This document shows positions 33,263-44,934 of a DNA stretch of 64,000 nt, one piece after another. This stretch comes from Ceratodon purpureus. Its lineage: Eukaryota; Streptophyta; Bryopsida; Pseudoditrichales; Ditrichaceae. Position numbers and translations under genes: made by a program. The notes beneath the pieces are model-generated. The model did no database searches, had not been told where the DNA came from, and saw only the letters and a program-made list of their open reading frames with translations. The first letter of the stretch is position 1. The number at the start of each line of letters is the position of its first letter. The DNA lies in NCBI GenBank assembly GCA_014871385.1, contig CM026426.1, forward strand, positions 29,563,452 through 29,627,451, read 5' to 3'.

Positions 33263-33479
33263 TGCCTATTCACTCTCATTCAGCACAGAATCCATTCCTT
33301 TTACATTCTTTTCAACTTATACAACCTTGCATTGGAATTTTGCTCTATGCTTGTCATTCCTTTCTTTCATGCTAAGTCTTTTTTTCTACTTCTCTTTTCT
33401 TTTTTTCGTAAATGTCATAAAACTTATTTCATTGTTTTTTTAATAGTTTTTCTCCTTCACATACAGATCATATATTCTC

Positions 33480-33930
33480 TCATAATGCACATCACATTCA
33501 TATCACATACACACCACATTCAGATCACATACAAATCACATTCAGATCACATTCAGATCACATACACATCACATTCAGATCACATTCAGATCACATACAC
33601 ATCACATTCAAATCACATTCAGATCACATACACATCACATTCAGATCACATTCAGATCACATACACATCACATTCAAATCACATTCAGATCACATACACA
33701 TCACATTCAGATCACATTGAGATCACATTCAGATCGCATACACATCACATTCAGATCGCATACACATCACGTACACATCGCATACACATCCCATACACAT
33801 CACCCATACATCCCATATACATCACCCATACATTCCATATAAATCACCCATACATCCCATATACATCATCAATACATTCCATATACATCACCCATACATC
33901 CCATATACATCACCCATACATCCCATACTA
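33480..33930. repeat. CACATC minisatellite
   Basis: An 11-bp unit in alternating forms (ATCACATTCAG and ATCACATACAC), then a CATACATCCCATATA variant, over about 450 bp. The plus strand is nearly free of G. The open frame across it is a by-product. Confidence 0.85.
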
Positions 33931-34692
33931 ATCAAGGTCGATCAGATAAGCCGGTCAGCAATTCACGAGGTTTATCCTATAATCTTTGGTGGCATCGAAT
34001 TTAACTTGAATATTATCCTGTACATGTGAGCTAATTAACGTCAATTGGGCAGTGGCTTTGGTGTGTTATACTTCTCGAGAGAAAGCAATGGACGTCGTAC
34101 CTCGCAAAGGATAATCGCTGGGGCCATTCCCAAAATGACATAAAAAATTCAAAATGGATGAAAGAAAAATGTAATAAAAGAAAAAAGAAAAATGTAATAA
34201 AAGAAAAAATCTGCAGTTGCTCCGCAGTCTTTTTATACGCCAATTAATCCTTTATCTCTCTTACTTGGCTATACTTTATCTTGATAGTAGACTTAAGGAC
34301 TAAATAAAGTATAGCATTTTATTCTTAGAAAATTTCTATGAAATCTAGTAGTCTTCATTACCCTAAACCGTATCCACCCCAAGATAAACTAAATCCATTC
34401 ACTTCTCCTGAGCTTACTACGTGGAAAGATGAAAATTCAAAATACTAACACCCGTAGCCTTCAATGATGGCTGTAAATCACATCTAAAGACGGATATAGG
34501 TAAGCACGGAAATAGGCACGCACGGTCATAGGTGTTATTCAGTTCATACTTTTCAAAAAAAAATTAATGTGAAAACCAATATGCTGTAGTTGTAGACTGT
34601 GAGAAACTTCACCAAAAACATCAAAATTTCTGCAAAGTTACCGCTCACCGCTCTCCGCTCTCCGCTCACCGCTCGCAGAATAGCATTTCCCT
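33931..34692. repeat. Right subterminal region and terminal inverted repeat of B
   Basis: No gene. The subterminal word CACGGTCATAGGT (reverse of ACCTATGACCGTG) is at about 34522. The terminus at 34620-34692 carries CCGCTCACCGCTCTCCGC units and ends in CGCAGAATAGCATTTCCCT, the inverted partner of 12538-12610. Confidence 0.7.
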
Positions 34693-34701
34693 CCGACTCT
34701 C
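34693..34701. repeat. Target-site duplication of element B, right copy
   Basis: CCGACTCTC, identical to 12529-12537. Confidence 0.85.
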
Positions 34702-35263
34702 TCACCGGAGTGCCGGGACTAAGAACTCTACACTGAACGTGCGCCATTTCTACGTCTCACTTCTCTCCCTTTGCGATCCGACAGCAAGAAACCCGGCAAT
34801 CCAACTGCCAGTGAATCGGAAAAGACAAGACACCTCACTGCTCTTTCACTCTCTACTCCCAGTCCGCAAAAAGGAACTCCAAACCCTAACATCCACGCTT
34901 ATATACCCAGGGCATCATAAACGCTACGGCGGCCCGTAATTGCAGCCGCCACCGTACCGAACTAGACGCCTATCTGAGTCATGATGACTACCGCGTCGTT
35001 TCAGATCCTAGACGCGGTTACAGTAACGGTCAGTTCTCGGATCGTCAACCCTTTCCGTGTTTTCTCTTCCGAGTTTCGAGAATGAAGGTTCCGAGAATAC
35101 TTCCTGCGTTAACTGTTTTAAGGTTTCTGGAGTATCCGGTTTGCGTTAACTCCTAATGCAGCTAATGTCTAGCTAGTTTTTACCTAATTAACCAAAAATG
35201 AAAAATTAATGGAATACTAACTCCGGATGAGGCTCTTCCGGTTTGTTCTGAGTTTCTTGGATC
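34702..35263. other. Probable leader of the gag-like element, beyond B
   Basis: Without B, this sequence would adjoin the ATG of the gag-like gene on the minus strand, so it is most simply that element's 5' leader. A TTATATACC word lies near 34900. No gene is seen. The boundary with the hAT element is not resolved. Confidence 0.35.
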
Positions 35264-37549
35264 CTACAACACAAACACGAGGTCATTAGCCCTTTTCGGA
35301 AGTAAACAGTTTTGCTTCCTGTCGTGGACAAAGGAGTAGCTACTCCAATTCCGCATGCATGAAGAGGAAGAAGACGGCTGATTGAAAATCCTCTTTGCAA
35401 TTGGGGAAATGAATTTACGAGCAGATCCGTATATATCACACCAACCAAAAGGCGGCAATTGTGACTTAGATGAGTCACGGACATCATGAATCGGAGGATA
35501 TCCTTCACGAAATGCGAAGAACTCTTCAATGACCACTTCCTTCAATGTAGGAGGAGCCATCGACAACAAGACCTCCTTCGCCGATGCCATCGCATTAGTA
35601 TCATTGTGAAGGTCCTCATTGTCAATCAGATAAGGGTTTAGAAGCGTAGCAGCACACTGTAAGGGTGATGTGACCATGCCTTTACGCTCATAGAATGAGT
35701 CCTCGTACAAATTAGCATTGTCAGAGTCTAGTTTGAAGGGCTCATGGCGTAAAGAGCGAAAACGCTTCTCAAGATTGCGGAGAACGACGTACGCTTTACC
35801 CAATGCCAATTCCTTTGCATCAAACTCTCGTAGGGCGTATACAACGGGACTCGTCATCCATTTGAAGTTTGTACATTGCTCCCAGGAAACGTCATCCAAG
35901 ACGACCCTCTTAACATCGCATGAGATCTTCGCTTTGTCACGGGCAGATAAGGTCTTCTTCATTTCGTAGTTTCTCCAATCAGGATCCACAACGCTCTGCT
36001 CCAATGCTCCTCCAACCTTCAGTAGACGCGAAATCATAATGTAATGCGATGCAAACCTAGTTTGACCAGGCATCAGCAAGCTAAGTTTTGCCTCGTGCTT
36101 TCGAAATACCGAGAGTGGCATTTTCCTTATCTTTATGAACTTATCCAAGTTCTTAGCCCGATCTAGGAGCTCCTTGACCCACTTCATCTTACTCCAGTCC
36201 TCCAGCAAAAGGTCCATCGCATGGGCAGCACATCCTTGGACAAATATGGATGGATAGAGTGCTTGGACCAACTTTCCGGCATTAAGCATCACCGGAGCAT
36301 TATCGTAGCATACTTGAATGTTCTGTTCATTATGATGTTCTGTTCTCCAACTTGTTGGATAAACATCTCAATGACGGTCGCTACGTAGACGGCGTCCTTC
36401 TCTTTCCCACTCGTGTCAACAGCTCCCAAGAATAGCTCACCAGCGGGAGAGACCAGCATTGCATTTGTTAGAGGGCGACTGCTTACAGAAGTCCATCCAT
36501 CGAGGGCCAACGTTCCCCCGTACTTCCTAACACTGGAAAGAAACCTATCATTCAAGGAAGTCTCCAAATCAGACCTTGCTTGGGTTAGTAAATATGTTCG
36601 GAGATGGTGGAAAGATGGAGGTGTGTATGATCTCTTCATGTTGGACGTCTTCAACACCGCATCCTTGAAAGAGGCACTCCGAGCCACGTTAAACGGGATA
36701 CTATTCTCGTAAAAATACGTGGCCCAAGCTTTGTCGCATTCTCGCCTCTGAGTCTCTTCGAAGCCCTCTTGAAGGGTAGATTGCCTCTTTGCCTTCAATG
36801 GAGGAAACTGTCCACTACCTTCTCCCGGATGAGTGGAAATGGAAGGTACACCCTCACCCAACAAGACGGGTTCATTCTTTGGAGTTGAAACCCTAGATCC
36901 AGCGCATGAGTCCACATTTATGGGAGTGTTCACTCTCGGGGATATATTGCCATGAGTCACGGGGGAAGTACTCTGCTTCGACATGAATATTCGGGAGTCG
37001 CTGGGGAATTTGCCCCGGCAATTCTTGAACAAGGACTGTATAGCGGGTGACAAATTAGTGCAACGACCTACACCACTAGTCCGTACCCTTACAACTTTGT
37101 CATAGCCCAAATGACTGAGCATTCGCTCAATCCTCTTTGCAAAAGTGTTCTTGCATAGCATACACTGAACCTTATCAGTCTTCTTCTTCTCAGCAATGAT
37201 CACATGAACTTCGATATACCATGGTGAGTAACTTCGCCGCCGACGGCCCTCCCACGCGGTTGCAGCAAGCCTCCCCCTCCGCGGCGACGGCAAGGGGCCG
37301 TTGCCAGGGACGGCCCCCCCAACGCGGCAACGGCCCCTTCCCGTCGCGGCCGATGCCCCCCCCCCCTCCGCGGCGACGGCCGCTCCCTCCCCCGGAACCC
37401 CTCCCCCGCGTTCAAGATCTGGTTTCACCCCGGGGTGAAACTTGCTCGAGTGAATTTTTTTTTCTAAGTCACAGGACGTCCTAGGGCGCTGGCAGACGTT
37501 TGTGAACGTCCGGACGTCCCCAGCGTCCCGGACCTCCGTGACAACCCTG
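35264..37549 (-). pseudogene. hAT transposase, BED-finger type, and its 5' terminus
   Basis: On the minus strand the element begins near 37549 with CAGGGTTGTCACGGAGGTCC, a typical hAT end. A BED-like finger (VQCMLC ... MLSHLGY) follows, then the DUF659-type catalytic stretch LDGWTSVSS, then CAAHAMDLLL. Near the 3' end is the classic hAT dimerisation block (SSSSSCMRNWSSYSF, then NDLVFV). A 17-bp tandem duplication near 36310-36340 (GAACAGAACAT repeated) shifts the frame between the two halves. A GC-rich stretch at 37205-37440, including the perfect palindrome GTTTCACCCCGGGGTGAAAC, looks foreign. The other end of the element was not found. Confidence 0.7.
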
Positions 37550-39071
37550 CTCAACATCTTCTTTTGGCACCAAATGTGCCCCTCCCATATCCACTGCCCC
37601 CACGGCCATCTCCACTACAGCCCCCACTTCCGCATTTGCGCGGCCTCCCTCCATTTCTCTCGTGCTGCTCGCGGCGATGCCCTTCACCCGCATTGAATCC
37701 TCGTCTTAATCCACCTGTAGAGGCACCGCGTTGGTGGGTCTCCGCGTCGAACCCTTCATGGGGATCTCTCGTGCTGCTCGCGGCCATGCCCTTCACCCGC
37801 ATCGAATCCCCCACTGCTTCCTCCTTATCCCCTAACTTCTACATCCCCTTCCCTCCCAGATCCACAACCTCAACATTGATTGCACCCACATTCCCCATAA
37901 CCGATAACCCAACAACGCAAATCCTTACCTCTTCTGTTCCTGGGCCGCGGTTCGATCCGCCTCCTTCGCTCGCCATCTCCTCCTCCTCACACCCCTCTCC
38001 ACGCCCCTCCATCCTCGCGACAGTCGGCACCTCCTTCGTAGCCGCAGGTGCTTGTTTGAATGTGGCTTGTGTAGAAGCCCACCCACTCCCACCTTGTCCT
38101 TTACCCCTCCCTCGACCCCCTACTCCGCCCCCACGACCTCGCCCTTGGGCCGACCCCCCATCCATCTCATCTTCTCCGTTGTTTACCGAAATTCCAAGGG
38201 AATCAACATCCTCCCCACTTGTCTCAGTAGGACTTCCAGGGTCCCCTCTCCCCGCGCGCCTTGCATCGCCCCCCGAAGCAACCGCCTGCCCACCTTTGCC
38301 CGCCTCCATGATTTCTCGCCTTGCTCTACGAGCCACGGCTCTCAATGTCTCTGTTTCGGAATCCTCGCCTGTATTCACTAATGCTCTCCTTACACCTTTG
38401 ACCTCCTGCTCAACCCTAAACCAATCTTCTCTTTTTACATAGAGTAAAGAGGTTGTCAAGTATAAGTTCTCGAAGTCAATTCACCCTAAAATGAACTACG
38501 GCTAATGAGCCATTAAAAGCTTAATCAGTAAAAAATAGATCACGCAGCAAAGGCACTGTTCTAAATTTATAATGTTATTCCACACACAACATACATACAT
38601 TAACAAACTTAGAACAGTAAAGCAAGAAACTACCTCCAAATTAGAATGGCCTCCCAATTGTGAATCCGACTTTCCTGTTGACGAGTCCTTAAAACCGAAA
38701 GAAGGTTGTGGTGTCTCCAGAGTCAGACTTAAATTGAATCCTCCTGCTTCTGTCATCTCTTTTCGTTTCTCAGCGCTACTTATTAACTCCGGCTTCTAAG
38801 GCTCTACTAAAGTGTCCTCTAGAACCTCATCGTTTATCTCCACTATGGACTCTAGTATAAGTTTACAAATGCTACAAAATTTATGAGCCAAAGGCAACCC
38901 TGCTCCTCGAACCTTCAGTGGTGCACTCAGAAGGTTACGTTTTCTATCAACCTTTCTACTTGCTGCTCTCCTCTTCCTCGCTCTCTTGTCCGTATAATTA
39001 GTGGAATATCATTTCCTTCTTCGCTTCTGAGTGACATTGGTGGAGGGAGAAGACCCTTCACTCTCCTTCAT
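37550..39071 (-). pseudogene. Accessory gene of element A, interrupted by hAT
   Basis: Exon 1 (ATG near 39071 down to about 38822) encodes a basic protein (SPSTNVT, then RARKRRA) matching the C accessory gene, but with a TGA after QKRRRK. A second exon (about 38690-38633) has LETPQPSFGF and a STGKSDS motif, matching LESPQPS and STGEPDS in C. A GC-rich Gly/Arg/Glu-rich frame at 37839-38459 may be a further exon or captured DNA. The hAT terminus at 37549 cuts the gene off. It is divergent from the transposase gene at 39665. Function unknown; probably nuclear. Confidence 0.45.
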
Positions 39072-39085
39072 GTGTCTAAGTAACC

Positions 39086-39664
39086 TAATGACCCTCCTCA
39101 CAATAAAGGACTCAATAGAACTTCAACTTTGCTTATATAGTCCTGAATCAAACCATTCCTCAACAACTCTTCATGAATAGATAATAGTACCAACCTACAA
39201 GAATCATCCACTGGCTAAACTCGGTGAAACTAAAGATAAATGAATTTTGAATTAAAGTTGATGTGCAAATAAATATAATTAAAATTGATCTGGATATCAA
39301 GAAAATCTCCACTAAAATAGAATTGATGACAAAGAGTCACCCATCACTTAGGGCCTGTCCAATATTCCAGAATGAAAGGCGGCTAAAGCTAATCCTAGAC
39401 ATGCTCTCTTGAACAAAAATCAAACCACGATCTAAAGTGCTACTGACATGAGTTAATATAACAAGAGTTAAATTCTCATTACGGCGCAAGGAATAACTAA
39501 CTCTGTTACTTAGAGTCTAACTAACTTCCGTTACTCCTAATTCAGATTCATTTACTATGATGCAACCAGAACTGTATATAATCATTGTACTTGACTTCTT
39601 GAGTCTCTCATTCTTGTGCACCTTCACTCGATTAGTGTCATATCCCCGCACTCTACGTTTCACT
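39086..39664. other. Divergent promoter region of element A
   Basis: AT-rich sequence between the divergent accessory and transposase genes, with no coding frame. It corresponds in place to 61939-62553 in C and about 19900-20227 in B and is probably a shared bidirectional promoter. Confidence 0.4.
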
Positions 39665-42600
39665 ATGGCGTACGCAGCTCCTCAGGAAGTCCATGGCATT
39701 GTTGTCCTGTATGCTCACGCCTTTGGAATTCCTCTCTCTTTTCATACCACTGCCGATGGTATTGCTAGCGTGTCCTCCCAGCACCTTAGTATGAGCTTTA
39801 GTTTCAGAGGATACAATCAAGGTCGAGGAGGAGATTTTTGACGAGATAACAATTGAGGTTACTCACACACTAGATCAGATGTCCGAGAGGGGTGAAGATG
39901 GAATTTTGTACTGGCACTTGTATCCCGGTACTTATAGTGTTTATGGACTTACAGAATCTCAAATGCAGACCTCTACAGAGATTCTTATTCCCCGCCGCTC
40001 TTCTACTTGCACTGTTCAGACTCCGCTTCCTCGTGACGTGAAGGTCAAAGTAGAGTCTGACCTGGATACTCCTCTTCAAACTCTGGTCATCTCTCTCTCT
40101 TCAGATGAGGAAACTAGTCCTGCTATGTCGTCTCCTCCAATCACGCAGGACGCTGCAGAGTCTAGGCCCGCAGTCCCCCCTCGAGTAAAGTCTCCCAGTC
40201 CCTCTCAAATTTCAGAAGATAGTACTATCAGTATCGTCGATTTACTTTGCAAACTTGCCGAGAGACCTCGTAAGAAGAACGTTCTGGAAAAAATGGATTA
40301 CTCAAAAATTTGGCATGAGAGAGTAGGGTACTTGCCTGCCATTTTTGATGGACCAGTTCTCTTTGAATTGCCCCCTGCTGCACTAGGAGCATCACGGTCG
40401 CAAGCAAAGTCCATGCTAGGAATGGACAAACGATACGACGGCCACGTCTAGACCAAGACCATCACCACCAACATCACCAACGACTTGGGGCTATCTTTTC
40501 GGTCCTCCAGCTGCGTTGAATGGCTGCGCTGCAACAACAAAGACTGCCCATTTCTGGAACGCCGGCCCCGGATTCGTGATGTGAATGAGACCGAGTTCGA
40601 CGGCTGCACACTCCAAGCATTTAGTGATGACCTGCCACCACCAAATGATATGCAAGGTATGCAAAGAACCCCCCATCTGCATTGCTACATGTAGGGCGCG
40701 AATTTATTATGTATCTGGTATAGTCAACCAAACCAAGGCCTGTATCCATATTGGAACTCACGATCACCCTGTTAAGGTTGGCGACTACAGAGATACAAAG
40801 GTTGAGATCAATAGTTTGATCTCAGAACAGGTCGAAAACACACTTCGAGCAACAAAGAGCTCTGTGGTGCTAGAGGCGAGCAAGGGTCTTGTCGGAATTA
40901 CTTGCTACAGCCGGAGGATGCACCTCCCAAGAAACTCACTATGGAGGAGCTTGTTCGAGTCTTTGACAGGTGCAAGGACATGGCATCTCCAAACATTCGC
41001 AACAAGGTAATGTCATTCCGTATGTTGAGGAATTATGGAGTTATGGATGCCATAAAAAAGCTGCGTGAAATCAGTCTCTGGGCATATGTCCAAGAGAACA
41101 AGTTCCCTAGCCAAGGGGCCAATCTAGACAAGGTGTTTCTGTTCAAGATGTCGGAAGTGGGTTCCGGAAGCGGTGTCGACCTCGTGTCTAGAATGCAGCC
41201 CGGCGGTGATCTCGAGAACGCCTGGGTGATGTTTGACCACGTGAAGCGGGTTTGCGATTGGACCATGATGGCATGCCATGTGTACGACTCCACGTACTGC
41301 CGAGTCATGACGATTGCTACCTATGACATGATGCACGAGAATTGCGTCGCCCAGATCCTGTATTGGAGAAACCTAAATGCTGTCATGGAGAGGAATGGCG
41401 TTGCTGCGCCAAACTTCAAGGGCTTCATGGCAGACAGCGCACAAGCCAACTGGAATGGAGTATGGATCGTGTCCGGGACAGGGAAGAAGGAGGACCGTAT
41501 GGAGGATCGGGAGAGGACCTGCCTATTCCATTGGACGTAGTCAATGGTCAATAACACTGAGAGGAATATCCCTGAAGAACTGTGGGAGCAACAAAAGAAA
41601 ATGTGTTAGCAATACCGCACAGCGAAAAGAATGGAGGAAGCGGATACTTTGTACCTCGCAATTAAAGGTTGGTGGGTTTCTACTGGTGCTATATGAGAGA
41701 AGGCCCTAGTTAGATTGGAGCTCTGGCCCTGTTTCTGGCACTTCAGATATCGCCATTGGGGCGGCTTCATGGCGGGCGTACGTTTTATTTCCCTTACTCA
41801 TTCACTCCTATTTCTACTTCGCAGTTAACCCGACCGCACTACATGCCGAACCACATCTAACCACTACAGCGCTTTCATATGCAAAATTTTACCGAAGAAG
41901 AACTTCCAGAAATGCCTACGTGTAACCTTGCTAAAACCATTCACAGCAAATGGCTACAATCCTTCGGTAACAAATGCGGCGACCTCTACGTGGCTACAGT
42001 TGATGACTATGTTCGGGCATATCTTCAAGTTGTCAAATTCTACCAGTTTTTGAAAGGGGACGTTGGAGGGACAGGTCCATCCAAGAAGGAACTGAAGCTT
42101 AGAGCGGCAGAGCAGGACGAAGTTGACAAGGAGACCGCATGTGCTTGAAGACCCCATGTTAGCGATGCCCGAAGCAGACGAGTTTTGTACACGTCAGCCA
42201 CGCCTAACTGGAGAGGAAGTTTTTGGATCCATCAAGCGGAAGCCCGACCTACCCATGGAGCTGAGGAAGAATCTCACCGTCCGAACAAGGTAATCTATTC
42301 CTATCCAAAAGCACTTGTACGTAACGTCAAGGCTCGCACCTCCCAGATGCCCATCATTGTTGAGGATGACACCGAAGATGACACGCAGGTCGACCAAGGC
42401 CAGTCTCCTACAGAGGATGCCGTGACAATCCCGGAGACCCCACGAAACGAGATTGGAATCCGCCAGGTGAATGCAGTTCAGGAGACCAAGGTTGACATCA
42501 AGGAATGGCACATTGCAAGATTGTTAAGGACTTATGCAAAGTACTGCTAGGCCCAGAGAGCTGTCACTAAGAAGAAATGTATAGAAAAAATTGTGAGGAA

Positions 42601-43261
42601 CGTGAACGCTACTGCTGCACCAACCTATACTGGAGTTTGGACCAACATCCGTCGGAACACTTCAGAGAGGACGGAATTCTTCTTCTGTTCTGACGACATT
42701 GAGAGGTGCGTCAAGGGCTCAAGGCGCAAGTGGGTTGCTAAGTACTCTGCAACCCAAGAGATGCCTCCAATTCCAGCCGTCTGGCCTGTAAAGCTCGGGA
42801 CAAACCTGAACATTGTAGAAATTCGTGCACTAGAGGCGGCTGGATTCCAGCTCCCGCAGAAGAAGCTGGTCTCCCCACGACGCCTCTTCTCCTCCGCTCC
42901 GCCACCTGCAAATCTAAGTTCCTTGTCAGTTCCTGCAGATGCTGATCGCTACCCTGGCAAGAGAGACAAGAAGATGGTGAAGCGCACTGCCACTCGCCCT
43001 ACTCCGCCGCAGCGACTCTCCATGGGCTCCTCCGACACCCTCAGAGCTCGCCTTCGTTCTATGTTCATGATACCTCATCCAGGCCATGGTTGCGTCTAGG
43101 ATTGGATTTCGGCATTCTACTTAATGTTACGCACTACGAGATCACCATAAGCTCCAATCGCGGTTGCAGTTGCCTAGTATTTCGGAAGACCATGACTCAG
43201 TTTTGTGGGCGGGTCCAGTTCTCCTACAGTAAGCACGTCTATTTCATCCTATTGAAGGTTT

Positions 43262-43555
43262 CCACCCGGGGGGGCCACTGCGCGTCAACTTAGAAACTAC
43301 ATGAGTTCAAAGATATGGGGGTTTTAATTCTTTCTAGGTAAAGTTTATATTTTTTTTAAATGTAAGATAACATAAATTAATTGGAAGTTTACATCTTAGA
43401 TACCATTAAAAAATAATGGTAGCATATAGGCCATTTAGCCAGTTTACAAGTAAGATAAGGTCTCAAAAATGCTCTTTTTTTAGTCTTTTTTCTAAGCTAA
43501 ATACCCCCCCATAAAATACCCCATGAACGCACGTGGTACCCAATTTACACATGTA

Positions 43556-43605
<50 letters not shown>
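43262..43605. mobile_element. Small MITE-like insertion ending in a C47 run
   Basis: About 344 bp of AT-rich non-coding DNA interrupt the transposase C-terminal exon. The two ends are inverted: GGGGGGGCCACTGCG at the left and the reverse complement of GTAGTGCCCCCC at the right. The flanks GAAGGTTTCCA and GAGGGTTTGCA look like a diverged target duplication. It is too small to code for anything. The family is not identified. Confidence 0.5.
43559..43605. repeat. Run of 47 consecutive C
   Basis: An uninterrupted homopolymer of 47 C forms the right end of the small insertion. It may have grown from a short terminal C run by slippage. Its true length is uncertain because sequencing and assembly handle such runs poorly. 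Poly-Pro and poly-Gly open frames across it are artefacts. Confidence 0.9.
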
Positions 43606-43606
<1 letters not shown>

Positions 43607-43725
43607 AGGGTTTGCATCCACGATTCCGACGCCGACCTTTTCATCCACGCGACTACCTATAGCTTCAACGAGGTCAAGATACTTCTTGAAAGCGAAATCC
43701 TGACACACCCTTTAGCAAGAAACTA

Positions 43726-44027
43726 GGGGGCAAGCTACTTTAAGTCCATGTTCTTTCACATGGACGGTGGCAACTAGGTTGCACAATAGTTGCTATTTAA
43801 ATTATTCCCGATATCGAGTCAGCAATACATATTTGTATGGTTTTTTTTAATATATAGGGTCTTACTATTCACATTGATTGCCACGCCTAGTAATTGGTCC
43901 AACTAATAATACAATGCACGTCACATTACTACATTCGACCACTTGTACCCTTCACCCCGTTAAGCACGGAATTATTATAGTAAGTCATCACTTTAATTCA
44001 ACCAAGAAACTGCTGCAAATAGCTATT
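43726..44027. other. Spacer between two convergent genes of A
   Basis: AT-rich sequence with no gene seen. It holds the presumed 3' ends of the transposase and of the small gene on the other strand. Confidence 0.3.
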
Positions 44028-44480
44028 TCATTCTCTGTACTTAATGCGTTTAGTTTTGCCCTTCGCATTCTCAGCATATCTACCAACATCAGACTCTACT
44101 AGACAAGCTACATTTTTGTCCATTTTGGGTCCCACTCTAGGCAATCCTAAACCTAGGTAGGGACATTTCAACAATGGACTACTCCCACTTAACGTTTTAA
44201 GTGCTTCCTTCGAATAAGTCCCGGGTGGGATCTTTCCAACCTTAGAGTATGCATGAGCTGGCAAAGGCTTCTCCACCTCGTCGTCCACCACTATGATCTC
44301 CCTAGGATCTTGTAACATTGTACGGTCTCCTCCCAACTCCACTCCAACATCCACGACCTCCGGAAGTGAAAGTGCTTCACCACATCCAAACAGCTCGTCT
44401 TCCCCCTCAACCTCCACGTAAGGTTTAAACGGGCACACAACATCACCAAGGGAAACAGCAACCACTTCGATGTCCTCCAT
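44028..44480 (-). CDS. Small acidic/basic protein of A (PGTYS family)
   Basis: An intact frame; the ATG near 44480 (MEDIEVVAVS) is the likely start. The N-terminal two thirds are acidic. Then comes AHAYSKVGKIPPGTYS, which matches the small protein of B at 19393-19902. The C-terminal end is basic (GKTKRIKYRE). Function unknown. It lies between the right terminus of A and the transposase 3' end and reads inward from the terminus. That position differs from B, where the related gene lies upstream of the transposase. Confidence 0.45.
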   Translation of the reverse strand: MEDIEVVAVSLGDVVCPFKPYVEVEGEDELFGCGEALSLPEVVDVGVELGGDRTMLQDPREIIVVDDEVEKPLPAHAYSKVGKIPPGTYSKEALKTLSGSSPLLKCPYLGLGLPRVGPKMDKNVACLVESDVGRYAENAKGKTKRIKYRE

Positions 44481-44525
44481 AATCGAGGATCGGTACAAAA
44501 CAGAAGTGTCCCTTACACAAAACAA

Positions 44526-44934
44526 AAAGAAGGCGAAAATGAAGAAGACATTCCTCTCACCTTGAACTTAAATATCTTAAGGCATTGACTTGGTGCCCTT
44601 AGATCACGGACATTGCATCCGACGGAATGGGATCAATAACAAACACAAATTCACAGAAATGCGTCAATTATTTTTTCCCCACCAAAAATATTTAAAACAA
44701 TAAAACCGTTATGGGATCAAAATCTCAAATAGTTTCCTGAATATTTGAGAAAATTCCACGGTCATAGGTCATAAATTCAGCTTTTAATAGGTAACAATTG
44801 GAGAATATTCTCGGAATATTCTAATATTCTAATTTTTAGTGTCTAATTTTAATAAAAATATATTGTTTTTAGATTTCAGACCCCATTTTCTGCTCTCCGC
44901 TCTCTGCTCTCCGCTCGCATACAAGTCTCCCTCC
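44526..44934. repeat. Right subterminal region and terminus of element A
   Basis: Contains CCACGGTCATAGGTCAT near 44757, the subterminal word of the family, and ends in CTGCTCTCCGCTC units and CGCATACAAGTCTCCCTCC at 44934. A GAGCAGAAAATGG-like stretch on the minus strand also occurs in the left terminus of A. Confidence 0.65.

Larger units (their letters stand above)
12538..34692. mobile_element. Giant Mutator-like element B (22,155 bp, complete ends)
   Basis: Both ends read inward as a 15-18 bp lead, then GCGAGCGGTGAGCGG, GAGAGCGG repeats, and a shared GAGCGGTAACT...ATTTTGATG. This gives inverted ends of about 70 bp, flanked by perfect 9-bp duplications. Subterminal CCTATGGCCGTGG and CTATGACCGTGG words are present. 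Contents from left: S1/SPH-like gene, 53-bp tandem array, transposase, two small genes, 65-bp arrays, the methyltransferase-like gene, a 176-bp pyrimidine satellite, the MPKVRN gene and a CACATC minisatellite. The gene order is that of element C. The transposase and methyltransferase-like genes are interrupted. Confidence 0.8.
39665..43725 (+). pseudogene. MULE transposase of A, heavily decayed
   Basis: It starts with ATG at 39665 (MAYAAPQEVHG). The same domain order as in B is seen: an N-terminal region (YLPAIFDGPVLFELPP, then GMDKRYDGH), a WRKY/GCM1-like finger with THDHPVKVGDY, the DDE region (MACHVYD, then FKGFMADSAQAN and CLFHW), and a SWIM region near 43165-43255. Frameshifts near 39810 and 40895 and stops at 40449 (TAG for Trp), 41538 and several later places disable it. 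A MITE-like element at 43262-43605 interrupts the C-terminal exon, whose end resumes at 43606 (DADLFIHATTYSFNEV). Confidence 0.75.
8984..44934. mobile_element. Giant Mutator-like element A, with later insertions
   Basis: The left terminus is GGGGAAAGTTAGCG followed by GTGAGCGGAGAGCGG repeats. The right terminus is the inverted counterpart (GGAGGGAGACTTGTATG, GCGAGCGG). Perfect 9-bp duplications flank the element. Its own parts are the left end (8984-9436), the accessory gene (about 37.55-39.07 kb), the transposase (39665-43725), a small gene (44028-44480) and the right end. Later insertions are a gag-like element (9437-12537 plus 34702 to about 35.2 kb), element B inside that, an hAT, and a small MITE-like element. 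Compared with C it lacks the MPKVRN, F-box-like and methyltransferase-like genes. The transposase is heavily interrupted, so this is a dead copy. Confidence 0.75.

Noticed and set aside
33332-33931. 199-codon frame rich in His, Thr, Ser and Ile
   Set aside because: It is the translation of the 11-bp CACATC minisatellite.
8984-34692. Pairing the left end at 8984 with the right end at 34692 as one element
   Set aside because: Flanking duplications and terminal similarity pair 12538 with 34692 and 8984 with 44934.
35264-37549. hAT transposase as the motor of the giant elements
   Set aside because: The hAT has its own CAGGGTTG-type end at 37549 and lies only in A; 9-bp duplications and the MULE transposase in all three elements point to Mutator-type movement.
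43463-43726. Poly-Pro and poly-Gly frames
   Set aside because: Created by the 47-C run.
9001-44918. First reading of the GAGCGG units themselves as the outermost ends of the elements
   Set aside because: With the ends placed there no target duplication exists; extending 15-18 bp outward to the GGGGAAA-like lead gives perfect 9-bp duplications for A and B.
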